This document shows, one piece after another, positions 1 through 8,668 of a DNA stretch of 20,348 nt. The translations under genes and the position numbers were made by a program. Below the pieces are notes generated by a model. That model did no database searches. It worked only from the letters and a program-made list of their open reading frames with translations, and was not told where the DNA came from. Position 1 is the stretch's first letter. Every line of letters begins with the position of its first letter. The DNA is from Hypsibius dujardini. Its lineage: Eukaryota > Tardigrada > Eutardigrada > Parachela > Hypsibiidae. The DNA lies in the NCBI GenBank assembly GCA_001579985.1, contig LRSR01010201.1:1-20348 (forward strand), in the 5' to 3' direction.

Positions 1-42
<42 letters not shown>
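1..42. repeat. (GACA)n microsatellite, truncated by window edge
   Basis: Uninterrupted tetranucleotide run at the left edge, inside the intron that precedes the first ZDHHC16 exon. On this strand it reads GACA, the reverse complement of the CTGT arrays found in most other introns here. Confidence 0.95.
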
Positions 43-43
<1 letters not shown>

Positions 44-84
44 TAGGCAGATGGTTTTGTAATCAGTTATCTTCTCTTCCGCAG

Positions 85-860
85 CGTGGTTGAACAACTG
101 CGTCGGGCATTTCAATCACCGCTATTTCTTCCTCTTCATGTTCTACATGTGGTTTGGCTCGGCGTACCTTTGCGTCTTCGTCTATCCCGAATTCCGCGAA
201 CTGTATTACCTTCCCGTGGAACACCCGGATGTTTACGCTGCCATCGGAAACTCATCATTCACTGCGACTTATCTCCCGGAGAATGTCGTTCACCGCCTCC
301 ATCGTCGCAGTGTGATGTATATGTACATACTCAGCGGTGCGGCAAGCATTTCAGTCTTCTGCCTCATGGCATGGCATGCCACCCTGATAAGCGCGGGCGA
401 AAGCAGCATTGAAGCGCATATCAACAAGAAGGAGCGGCAACGCCTGGCGCAAGTTGATCTACCCTACTTCAATCCGTACAATTTTGGCTTCCGGCAAAAC
501 TGGAGGATTGCCATGTGTGTGCCGGAGAACAGGTTGGTGACTGGTAATCCCTGTCTTTATCGGGCTGTCTGCCTGCCTGTTTCTCTGTCTGTCTGTCTGT
601 CTGTCTGTTTGAATGGGTGTCTGTCTGTGTGGCTGCCTGTGTGCCCGCATGCTGGACGAAAATTCGTTGAATGCCGATGCTGCTTCATTTGCACGGTTCG
701 TAGTACTAGTATTCTAGCCTATTCTACAGACCCTGCTGTTCTTTTTAGGTCGTTTTGGCGACACGTGCTTTGGTTTTCGTCCAATCGCCCGGAAGAAAAC
801 GGACTTCGATGGAAGACTGCCTTGCGACAGCAGTACATGAATCGTCTGGGCTTGGCGTGA
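85..860 (+). CDS. ZDHHC16: ZDHHC16-like palmitoyltransferase, last two exons (5' part outside window)
   Basis: Membrane protein S-acyltransferase of the DHHC family. Exon 85-532 begins after the acceptor CTCTTCCGCAG and opens with WLNNCVGHFNHRYF, the residues just after the catalytic DHHC-CP motif, so the catalytic Cys is encoded upstream of the window. TM3 (about FFLFMFYMWFGSAYLCVFVY) and TM4 (about ISVFCLMAWHATLI) follow. Then comes SAGESSIEAHINKKER, the family's TTxE-type cytosolic motif in its ZDHHC16 form, and NPYNFG. Intron 533-748 is phase 2 (AG|G = Arg). Exon 749-860 encodes FWRHVL..SSNRPEENGLRW, matching the ZDHHC16 C-terminus (HWLTRVL..SSHLPHGNGMSW in human), and ends in TGA at 858-860. 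An ATG at 90 is internal, not a start. The intron is 216 nt with no stop in frame, so an unspliced reading would wrongly insert 72 residues of a Cys-Leu-Ser-Val type stretch. Confidence 0.9.
584..609. repeat. (CTGT)n in last ZDHHC16 intron
   Basis: Short CTGT run within a longer degenerate CTG-rich tract (about 550-650). The segment homologous to the rearranged copy at 15.9-16.8 kb starts at or near this run, which makes it a likely recombination point. Confidence 0.85.
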
Positions 861-1375
861 TTTTTATCAGTATTCGCCCGACTGAGCTTCCGGTTTTTCC
901 ATTTGGATTGATCTCTCCTTTGTAAAAGTGTGTTTTTTACTAGTATTTGTTTGATGACATTAGTTTTATGTAATTTCGATGTGAGGTCTGGATGGACTGC
1001 ATGTGTGTTCTTTCAGACTAGTCATCCGAAAATCAACCCGACTGCAAACAATCCCTTTAGCCGGCGGCAGAATTTTAAAATGTATCGTATGAGGGTAGAG
1101 TGAAGGCCCAGACAAAGAGATCACAAAAATAACTAGACATTTGAATTGCTCCTTACGGTTGCCAGTGAGACGCGTCAGTGCATGTTCTCTTTACGTGGAA
1201 TACTCCCGCTCCACGGTGTTGACGAAACGGGGGGCGGCTCCAGTATGATGGCACTGGACAGGGAGCTTCCAGATGATCATGCTATACGTTCCGGATTCTC
1301 AGATACGCTAAGATTGCAAGAGTTTAATCACAGTCACACACAAATTTCAGTGGCGGATTGATCGTTGGGCCGACG
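861..1375 (+). other. 3' flank of ZDHHC16, duplicated at about 16273-16785
   Basis: No convincing gene. Apart from small indels, the whole stretch is present again downstream of the pseudo-last-exon near 16.2 kb, including the shared block around GATGATCATGCTATACGTTC. Homology stops near GATCGTTGGGC (about 1370). Short open frames here (for example 1146-1361) are not preserved in the second copy and are not credible genes. Confidence 0.7.
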
Positions 1376-2183
1376 CAAAATACGCAAAAGCCTACAAAGT
1401 GCCAATAAAAGACCCAGACGACCCTCATCACCAAAAGGAACAGAGGAAAAACACTTGCCGAAAAATCCGACTTTCTCCGAAGGAATGCCTTTGGAGAAAA
1501 TTCGGCGCAACGTTCCCGCCGTGCTGCTCATTTCTGACTCTCAACCCGAAGGTTCACGTCTGAAACTTTTTTCAGCCGCTCTTCTCGCTAACGAAACCGA
1601 CAGCGTATTATAATATATATAATATCATGCAATCAAGCAAAGCCGGCCGTTTTCTAATCATTATTTAATATAAAACAATCGACCAATCAATTAGATAGTT
1701 TGCATTATACGTTTTCGCAAGAGGGGCGTATGAATTATGCAAATTGTAAACTTGTTTTGCAAGCTCCGGATTAGTTTTGGTATCAATAGCTAGATTAAAG
1801 TCACAGCTATCAATTGATATTGTCAAACCTGTTCACTCTGGCGGCGAAGCACACACTAAGCCCTTGTTAGGTCATTTAAAAATGAGATCTAATTTTCGAC
1901 ATTTACAAATACATTTTAAGTAAAATACCCTGATAGTGAAATAAAGTAAATTGAGATTTTAAATAAAAATATGTTTTTAAATACCGATTCCTATTTGTAT
2001 GATTTCAATAAAATGAAAATACATTTTTTAATTTGAATAAAACGCCGCCCTTTTGAACGACATACAGTAACTTTAAAGTACACACTGTGTCTTTCTGTCT
2101 ACACCGCATTTTGCGAATTATTGAGTTGGGAATAAGCTATTTTTATACGGCTTTCTCACTGCTTCTCGTTTTTTTGTTTACAG
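1376..2183. other. Spacer, then remnant of the receptor upstream repeat, then 3' end of intron 1 of copy A
   Basis: 1376-1900 holds nothing I recognise. About 1900-2078 (AAATAAAG... to GCCGCCCTTTTGA..CAGTAACTTT) matches the segment at about 4270-4440 and 8290-8365 that precedes the signal exons of B and C. It then jumps, near 2078-2085, directly to the end of intron 1 (TTTTGCGAATTATTGAGTTGG, as before exon 2 of B, C and D). The missing middle is exactly the promoter region, signal exon and most of intron 1. Confidence 0.65.
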
Positions 2184-2622
2184 TTTCAGAAGGAGTTAAC
2201 GGTGAACCGCTGTTCGTCCATGAGGGAAACAATTACACCTTGTTCTCCTACCTGACCGCGGAAACGATGGCCCCATCCGCGGCCGTCCGGTCAGTCATAT
2301 GGCTCTTCAAACGGTCGCATGGCGGTGCCTATGATATCCTCTTGACAGTGTGGAAGCGTCAATTTCTCAACCAGAGTTTCCCGACGCATCCTTTCTTAAA
2401 CGAGCAGTATGAGGAGACGGTGAGCGCAGTAGGCCACAACGGCTACTTCACCCTACTCGTGTCGAACGCGAGTGTTGAGCTGCATGATGGCCGGTTCAGT
2501 TGTTTGACAGGGAGTGTGACCGGCAAGGAGATCGTTAAGGTCATTGATGTGGTCGTTTCTTGTAAGTTCTTTGGCTCTATTTGTCTGATTGTTTTCCTGT
2601 CTGATTGTTTTCCTGTCTTGTT

Positions 2623-2678
<56 letters not shown>

Positions 2679-3473
2679 AGTCTGTCTGTCTGTTCTTCTG
2701 ATCTTCATCCTGTGGTTCATCCGGCGGCCAGTCTTGCTGGACAAATATCTGTTTGTTTGTCCACTCTTCTTTCAATCTGTCTTTTTTGTAATTGTTCGTT
2801 GTCTGTTTATGAGTCGGTCAGTCCACCGGTCTCTCCAATATTCTCTTACTTTTAACTCTTTGTATTTTTTCAGATGGTCCTCAGCTCCAGTTAAACGACT
2901 TGTTTCCCACCGTCTGGGCCAACATCTCTTCAAACATTTTTCTTCATTTGTCCGTCGTGGCTGGACCAACACCCGAGCTGGTGTGTGAGCACTCCGATTG
3001 CCCGAGCGACCATTCGAGCGGCCTGCAGGTGATTAACCGCACCGTTTTCGAACGGACCCACCATTTTAGTATCCGGTTTCAACCGATGGTCGAGACCGTA
3101 TTTGGCGCCTACAATTGCAGTGCCAGCAACGAAGCCGGCAGCGTGTCGGTTCTACTCTGCGTCCTACCGACACACCATTTACATCACGGTCCTCACGAAC
3201 AGCACAACCGCCGAAATTGCATAGATTCTGGTCCCTTACATGGACGGAATGAGGCGACGTACCGTCGAGCTAAACAATCCGGAGCTTGTCCAGCCGGTCT
3301 TGTCGACCCTGAGCGAGAGCATCATCGTCGGGAACATGCAGCCCAATACCACATACAGTGTCCGTCTTGAGACAGTGAACTCATTCGGTCATGCAAGCGG
3401 ACCGTCGAGTTGGACCACCTTCCGGACCGCGGCCGCTTTGGCGGAACCTGAATCTGCTGTGGCTACGGATGTA
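2184..3473 (+). pseudogene. IgSF/FN3 receptor copy A, pseudogene lacking signal exon, TM and tail
   Basis: Exon 2 (2184-2561) has the same 378-bp length as in the intact copies and stays open, but the first Ig cysteine is replaced: YTLFSYL where the paralogues have YTLSCxx. The second cysteine (DGRFSC) is present. Exon 3 starts at 2874 with GPQLQLND and holds Ig2 (VFGAYNCSASNEAGS). Near 3167-3190 about 14 bases are missing relative to copy C, which shifts the frame, and a TGG (Trp) of the FN3 domain has become TAG (in GCATAGATTCTGG). The FN3 remainder (MDGMRRRTV..SFGHASGPSSWTTFRTA) is still readable in a shifted frame to about 3470. Homology then jumps to sequence that lies 0.5 kb past the stop in copy B, so TM and tail are deleted. 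No MSRIWIA-type signal exon exists upstream. It is probably not functional, though exon 2 could still act as a sequence donor. Confidence 0.85.
2623..2690. repeat. (CTGT)n in intron 2 of copy A
   Basis: Starts about 60 bases after the donor of exon 2. The same place in copy C carries a much longer array, while copy B has almost none. Confidence 0.9.
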
Positions 3474-3735
3474 GTTCTCCAATCAAATGTTATTGAACTA
3501 TTTGAAATCCTCACTTTCACAGAGCTTGTCGGCATATTTAAGGGATGTGTAATGCTAAAAAAACAGTTGCCGCAGAAATTCCCAAATTAATAATTGCTAA
3601 GCCTATTGGTTCCTCCAAAGCTGACGTCAGGGCGCCGGCCTAACCCCCTCCCCCACCGTACAGTTAAAGTTTGTCAGATATTCTCGCCCCAACCCCCCTA
3701 ACCAATACTGACGTAATTGACGGATGTTCCCTTAG
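3474..3735. other. Deletion junction and spacer behind copy A
   Basis: From about 3474 the sequence aligns without indels to about 8193-8280 (GTTCTCCAATC... to ...TGTGTAATG). This marks the right side of the roughly 770-bp deletion that removed the membrane and tail region of copy A. The rest (3560-3735) is a pyrimidine-rich spacer with no gene that I can see. Confidence 0.6.
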
Positions 3736-3945
3736 CATTCCCTTGTCGCCCAACTTAGCGTTGATTTTAAGGTACATGTTATTCGTTTATCGAGTTTTTT
3801 TTTCTTAGTTAATGTTCCATTTATGGACTTGCAATAAATAGAGCTTGTTTACCTTGCCGGTGGACCAATTAATTATTATTTTTATTGATGTATTTCGACA
3901 GTTTTCGGACGAACCTCTCGGAACAGTTTTCGGAGGAGCTTTGAG
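3735..3945 (+). pseudogene. 3' spacer with truncated start of the RhoGAP exon
   Basis: 3735-3900 matches 13439-13605 behind copy C, including the shared AATAAATA (3834 and 13538 region). The exon start TTTTCGGACGAACC then follows as in the RhoGAP exon at 13618. After some 40 bases it runs into a GACA array, and the CTTTTTGCAG part of the acceptor is missing. Only the first few codons of the RhoGAP exon survive. Confidence 0.65.
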
Positions 3946-4047
3946 ACAGACAGACAGGCAAACAGACAGACAGACAGGCAGGCAGGCAGACAGACAGACA
4001 GACAAACAAACAAACAAACAGACAGACAAACAGACAGACAAACAGAA
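3944..4047. repeat. (GACA)n / (AACA)n microsatellite
   Basis: Imperfect array of GACA, GGCA and AACA units that terminates the RhoGAP remnant behind copy A. Both strands read open (Gln-Thr-Asp-Arg or Cys-Leu-Ser-Val type), but these readings are repeat artefacts. Confidence 0.9.
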
Positions 4048-4052
4048 ACAGT

Positions 4053-5058
4053 TACTACCAGTATCAGCGTTACCGCTGCATACGGAAATGAAAAAACTTC
4101 AGATGCAATACTAGCATTACTGGCGTTCAATTCATCATAATTCTCGGAATCGCGTGTTTAAATTCAAGTAAAATATTTAATTAATTTTAATCCACAGGTA
4201 AAGTTATATAATTGCGAAACTCAGTTTATTTAAAAAATGAAGTATCAATTAAAGCATTTAAAACTGGATTTTATTTAAAATAACCTGATATTTAAATAAA
4301 GTAAATTTATTGATTTTAAATAAAAATTTATTTAATAGTACTCAATCCGATTTCTAAGACTTAAAATGAAGACTTAAAATAAAAACAAATTGTTTTATTT
4401 TAAATAAAATGCCGCCTTTTTGAGTGACTTCCAGTAATTTTGAATATATTACAGTAATAACACAATAGTGGAATCTCATCATTGGTGGAAATGGAAACGC
4501 AATCATTTCCAGCGAATACGGTCGCTGTCGCCCGATTGGTTCCTAATTTCCGGTCTATTATTATTTTCATCAGATATGGAGCGGGGGGGAGAGGGTGATT
4601 TGTTAATAAAAAGAGTAGTGGTATGTTGTTTTGTTGAGGGTAGGGCACGGTCTCTACGAATTGATAAGGTACAGCACTGATAAAGCACAAAGGATTGTCC
4701 GGTCACCAGGCAGGATGGAAAATGCATTCCTCTCCTCCTAAAAAAAGCAGACCTCGCCTCGTAATAACACGAATGGTATGCGTGCATACTAAGTACTGGT
4801 TCTAGTTCTACCAGCAACTGCATTGTTAAATCCACGATTTATCAAAGCAAGGGATTGGTTGAGGACCAGATCAGCTTGGCCTTAACGAGAGAGCTTGCGT
4901 CAAAAGTTGGCAAGGCACGAGAAGAGCAGGAATACTGTAGAAAACGGGCAAATAAAAGGTTCTCTTCTTTTCTTCTCCTGCCAGTCTGCCATCGCTACCT
5001 TTTTTTGTGCGTTTTTCTGATTTTCCATACCATCTTCATCTCACTTGGCCTGCAAAAA
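4053..5058 (+). promoter_or_regulatory. Upstream region of receptor copy B
   Basis: Non-coding. Long parts recur before copy C (8290-8668 and 9851-10129) and before copy D (14750-15273). Shared landmarks are GCCGCC.TTTTGAGTGA, the TATGGAGCGG..GGAG block (about 4575), GCACTGATAAAGCACAA, and a 14-base near-palindrome GTATGC-GT-GCATAC (4776-4789). Also shared are CATCAAAGCA.GGGATTGGTTGAGGACCAG and the run GAGCAGGAATACTGTAG ending about 120 bases before the ATG. I infer that this contains the promoter and 5' leader because it is what the units share outside the exons. I see no clear TATA box at a fixed distance from the ATG. Confidence 0.5.
4776..4789. promoter_or_regulatory. Near-palindrome GTATGCGTGCATAC upstream of copy B
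   Basis: Two 6-base inverted arms (GTATGC / GCATAC) around GT, about 270 bases before the start codon. It is identical at 8652-8665 before copy C. The copy D equivalent (about 14984-14996) is degraded. It is a candidate dimer-binding site; the binding protein is unknown. Confidence 0.35.
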
Positions 5059-7685
5059 ATGTCAAGGATATGGATTGCCGTCGTACTCGGGATCAGCTCG
5101 GTTTTCGGTAAGGGTGGAGCTCATAGAGTACAATTATTAGTAATAATACCTTTTTTTCATGTTGATATCTTTGTTGTTAATTGTAATGAATTTATGAGAT
5201 ATGTATATCCTTATTATTTAGAATGTCAAATTCTAAACATTGAGCTTTTTGCGTTGTTATACTGATATATCACGAGGTCACGTGCTTTTTTTGTATGGGG
5301 AACGCCACGTGCCTAATTTTTTGTTTGGGAACGCCCAACGTGTTCCGTATTCTAAATGTTTTTTTGTCTGTCTGTCTGTCTGGCCTGCCTGTCTGTCAGC
5401 TTGTCTGTCTAAGTGCTCATGTGCCTCCCCGGGGCTTTTGGCGGAAGCTCCGGAATTGTCTTCGATCGTAGGGAAACATCGCAGCGAAAAAAACCGATAG
5501 CGTTAGATGTTACAGCTGTACAGTAAAACGTACAAGACGTAGATGAAATGAATGCTGAAATTTCACGTTCATCCACTGAGTCGCCTATGCACTTCTACAC
5601 GGAATTACTATTGACACGTAGTATTTTCGAATCGGAAGCTCGAGGAGTTGGACTACGTTTCAATTTAGTTTTTTTTAGCCGTGTTTCGTAATTCTAAGTA
5701 TCTACCTGTCTATCTATTTGTCTCTCTGGCTTGCTTGCCTGTCAGCTTGTCTGTCTATGTGTTCATGTGTGATGTGCCTGCCCGACGTTACTGACGGACG
5801 CTCCGGAATCGTCTTCGATCGTAGGGAAACATCGCGTTGATTGCGCCAATCAATCAAGCTATTGACAGACAAAATTGCACACGTAATTTCCTTAAATCAA
5901 ACAAGCCATGTCGCATTGCTAAAATCCTCTTTGCTCCAGTGATTTCAATTCGCCTTCTTCCAAGTTGCTGTTAAGTTTGTAACTTGGTTGCATGGAAACT
6001 CTTCACCGAAAACCGTCACAACTACTAAGGCCAGATCCATTGTGTTGCTTGAGTGAACAATAAACGAATGCCTGCCTGCCCTCTGTGCCTGTTATTTTTT
6101 GTCTTCCTTTGTTTTTTGTCAACACTGTATCTTGCGAATTATTGAGTTGGAAATGTACTATTTTATTACAACTTTCTTACTGCTTCTCGTTTTTCGTGTT
6201 CAGTTTTACACGGAGTTAACGGGGAACGGCTGGTCGTCCATGAGGGCAATGATTACACATTGTCCTGCAACGTGACCGCAGAAGCAATGGCTTCATCCGC
6301 AGCCGTCCGGTCAGTCATGTGGCTCTTCAAAGAGTCGCGTGGCGGTGCCCATGATATCCTCTTGGCTGTGTGGAAGCGTCAATTTCTCAACCAGAGTTTC
6401 CCGACGCAGCCTTTCTTCAAGGAGCAGTATAAGGAGACGGTGAGCGCAGTAGGCCACAACGGCTACTTCACCCTACTCGTGTCGAACGCGAGTATCGAGC
6501 TGCATGATGGCCGGTTCACTTGTTTGACAGGGAGTGTGACCGGCAAGAAGACCGTTAAGGTCATTGATGTGGTCGTTTCTCGTAAGTTCGTTTGTTCTTA
6601 TTGTCTTTTTGTCTGGTGACCAGTCTTGCTAGTTCCCTACTTAGCGATACTTTCGTTTGTTTGTCCACTTTTCTTTTAGTTGTTAAATCTTCATCGGTCT
6701 GTTTTTTTTGTATCTTTCCGTCCATTCATATGTCTATCACTCAGTCAGTCCACCGGTCTCTCCATATATTCTTTGCTTTCTAACATTTTGTTTTACTTCA
6801 GATGGTCCTCAGCTCCAATTAAACGGCTCGTATCCCACCGTTTGGGCCAACACCTCTTCAGACATTCTCCTCCACTTGTCTGTCGTCGCTGCACCAACAC
6901 CCGAGTTGGTGTGCGAGCACATAGATCGCCCAAGCGACCATTCAAGGGGCGTGCAGGTGGTCAACCGCACCGCTTCCGGACGGACCCACCGCTTTAGTAT
7001 CCGAATCCAGCCGACGATTGAAACGGACTTCGGTGCCTACGACTGCACAGCCAGCAATGAAGCTGGCAGTGTGTCGGTTCTACTCTCCGTCCTGCCAGAC
7101 CGACGGCCCGACACACCACTGAACATCACCGTGATTGCGAACAGCACAAGCGCCGCAATCACATGGATTCTGGTCCCTTACATGGACGGAATGAGCCAGC
7201 GTACCGTCGTACAGCTAGATGGCCCGGAGCTTGTCCAGCCGGCTGTGTCGAGCCTGAGCGAGAGGATCGTCGTCGAAGACCTGCAGCCCAATACCATCTA
7301 CAATGTCCGTCTTGAGACGGTGAACTCGTTCGGACACGCAAGCGGACCGTCGAATTGGATCACTTTCCGGACCGCGGCCGCTTCGGCGGAACCTGCATCT
7401 GCTGTGGGCATGGATGACAGCACAAGCAGCAAATTCATAACGGTCATTGCAGCCGTTGGAAGTGTGTTGCTGGTTGCGGTTGTAGTCGTCTGTCTGGCGA
7501 TGCTGGTGGTCCGTCGCCGCAAACACAGATCGTGGGATCTAGAGATGGTCACGGTTGGCGGGTCGGACCGTCCTGCCCGGGGTCGTGGAGCGGTTCCGCG
7601 ACCCGAGGTCTTCACAGCCATTGCGGAACACAACTACCGTGGTACCGCTGCGACCACCAACGCAAATTCTGGTACTGACGTTTGA
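5059..7685 (+). CDS. IgSF/FN3 single-pass membrane receptor, copy B (intact, 3 exons)
   Basis: Exons 5059-5107, 6204-6581 and 6802-7685; both introns are phase 1 with GTAAG donors; 1311 nt, 436 residues plus TGA. The start MSRIWIAVVLGISSVF begins a hydrophobic signal peptide of about 22 residues split by intron 1. Exon 2 is a V-like Ig domain: C38 (YTLSC), W56 (VMWLF), C123 (DGRFTC). Exon 3 holds Ig2 (C180, C224 in DFGAYDCTASNEAG), FN3 about 245-337 (W in ITWILV; LQPNTIYNVRLETVNSFG), TM about 354-379, an RRRKH stop-transfer and a 57-residue tail with one tyrosine (HNYRG, Y421). It ends in TDV, which fits a class I PDZ ligand. Several N-x-S/T sites lie in the ectodomain. The layout indicates a cell-surface adhesion or recognition receptor; ligand and pathway are unknown. 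I do not recognise a named orthologue. It is the closest relative of copy A in exon 2 (about 81 % by eye). Confidence 0.9.
5108..6203 (+). other. Intron 1 of receptor copy B
   Basis: 1096-bp phase-1 intron. It contains a short CTGT run (5365-5411) and an internal duplication: the block around GTGTTCATGTG..CTGCCCG..GCTCCGGAAT.GTCTTCGATCGTAGGGAAACATCGC occurs at about 5400-5480 and 5750-5835. It also holds the block TGATTGCGCCAATCAATCAA (5838) shared with copies C and D. TA at 5586-5587 is the empty site of the 547-bp element found in copy C. Confidence 0.7.
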
Positions 7686-8192
7686 CTTGACAGTTACATG
7701 TCCGTCGTTGTAGCCGTTTTGGGGGTTGTTTCTTCCTTTGCTTTTGCTTAACAGACGACATGGTGTTGCTTCTTTGTGTTGGGCTTTTGCAGCTGGCTTC
7801 CTTTTGCTAAAATCACTCTCTTTCAACGGTGCCATCCTAATGTCCTAATCCACTTCTTTAGAATATCTTCTGTGCGGGGATCTTGTTAAGGAACATCTGT
7901 TAATGAAGTCAGTAATATTTATTAGTTGAACCTTAACGTCAGAGCTCGTCCGAATTTTCTTAACACCCGTAGATTTTTAGTTTTGGACGTCAGAAACCAA
8001 AGGATCTTTCCATTTCGAAAAGAAACGTGAAATGTATTTTGGAATGATAGGGATATCCTTGGGCGACGCTGGTACGTGAGCAGCGACCTCGTCATCATCG
8101 CTCATGTCTTCGTAGTATTTCTCCTGGTCATCCGGCGCACAGTGGTGATTTTTACGGGCGACCTGCGTGGCAACGTATGCGCCGCACGTCTA
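7686..8192. other. 3' region of copy B with an antisense open frame
   Basis: 7686-7890 resembles the 3' flank of copy C (CATGCTAATGTCCTAAT..CTTTAGAATA...GGGATCTTGTTA) and is probably 3' UTR. After about 7890 the units differ: copy C continues into the RhoGAP segment, while this one carries unrelated sequence. On the minus strand 8189-7977 is open for 70 codons with an acidic, coding-like composition (see the separate entry). I see no clear polyadenylation signal before AATAAA at about 8212. Confidence 0.5.
7977..8189 (-). CDS. Possible terminal exon of an unidentified gene (weak)
   Basis: Reading right to left, the frame runs 70 codons to TAA at 7979-7977 and includes KYYEDMSDDDEVAAH and PIIPKYISRFFSKWKDP. 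The mix of acidic, aromatic and proline residues looks more protein-like than other chance frames here, and AG dinucleotides near the left limit could serve as an acceptor. It has no start codon near its beginning, no recognised domain, and no partner exon that I can see. It is absent from the corresponding places in units A and C. It may be a captured fragment or chance. Confidence 0.2.
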   Translation of the reverse strand, partial: TCGAYVATQVARKNHHCAPDDQEKYYEDMSDDDEVAAHVPASPKDIPIIPKYISRFFSKWKDPLVSDVQN

Positions 8193-8668
8193 TCGTTCTC
8201 CAATCGAATTTCAATAAACTATTTAAAATCGGTGCCTTCACGGAGTTTGTCGGCATCTTCAAGGAATGTGTAATGATAAAAATAAAATACCAATTGCTAT
8301 TTTTAGGACTTAAATAAAATGAAAATAATTTCTTTTTAAATAAAAAGCCGCCCTTTTGAGTGATTTACAGTAACTTTGAAATGTATTAAAGTAACAACAC
8401 AATAATGGAATCGTCATCATTGGTGGGTGGAAATGGAAACACAACCATTTCCGGTGGTATCCGTCGCTTTCCCTCGGTCGGTTGTTAACTTCCGATCTAT
8501 TATTATTATTTCGATCAGATATGGAGCGGAGGGGAGAGTGAGAGTGATTTGGTAGTAAAAAGGGGAGCGGTATGTTGTTTTGTTGAGGGTGGGACACAGT
8601 CGCTACGAGTTGATAAGGTACATGTATAAAGCACTCATAAAAACACAAATAGTATGCGTGCATACTAA
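8193..8668 (+). promoter_or_regulatory. Upstream region of copy C, left part (split by insertion)
   Basis: 8193-8280 matches 3474-3560 behind copy A. 8290-8668 matches the upstream region of copy B: GCCGCCCTTTTGAGTGA, GGAATC.TCATCATTGGTGG, TATGGAGCGG, TATAAAGCACTCATAA, and GTATGCGTGCATAC at 8652-8665. The foldback element is inserted immediately after this palindrome, so the conserved region resumes only at 9851. Confidence 0.6.

Noticed and set aside
90-860. Single uninterrupted 256-residue gene starting at ATG 90
   Set aside because: Protein similarity to ZDHHC16 runs on both sides of a GT-AG intron (533-748) and upstream of 90; the continuous frame arises because the intron is stop-free.
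1365-1613. Basic 82-codon frame after the ZDHHC16 3' flank
   Set aside because: No domain or splice partner is recognised, its start lies in the duplicated flank, and the rest has no counterpart; probably chance.
3944-4047. CRISPR-like array
   Set aside because: Simple tetranucleotide repeat without spacers in a eukaryotic genome.
7159-7835. Antisense frames opposite receptor exon 3 (also 12716-13386)
   Set aside because: Shadows of a conserved GC-rich coding exon; the sense strand explains them fully.
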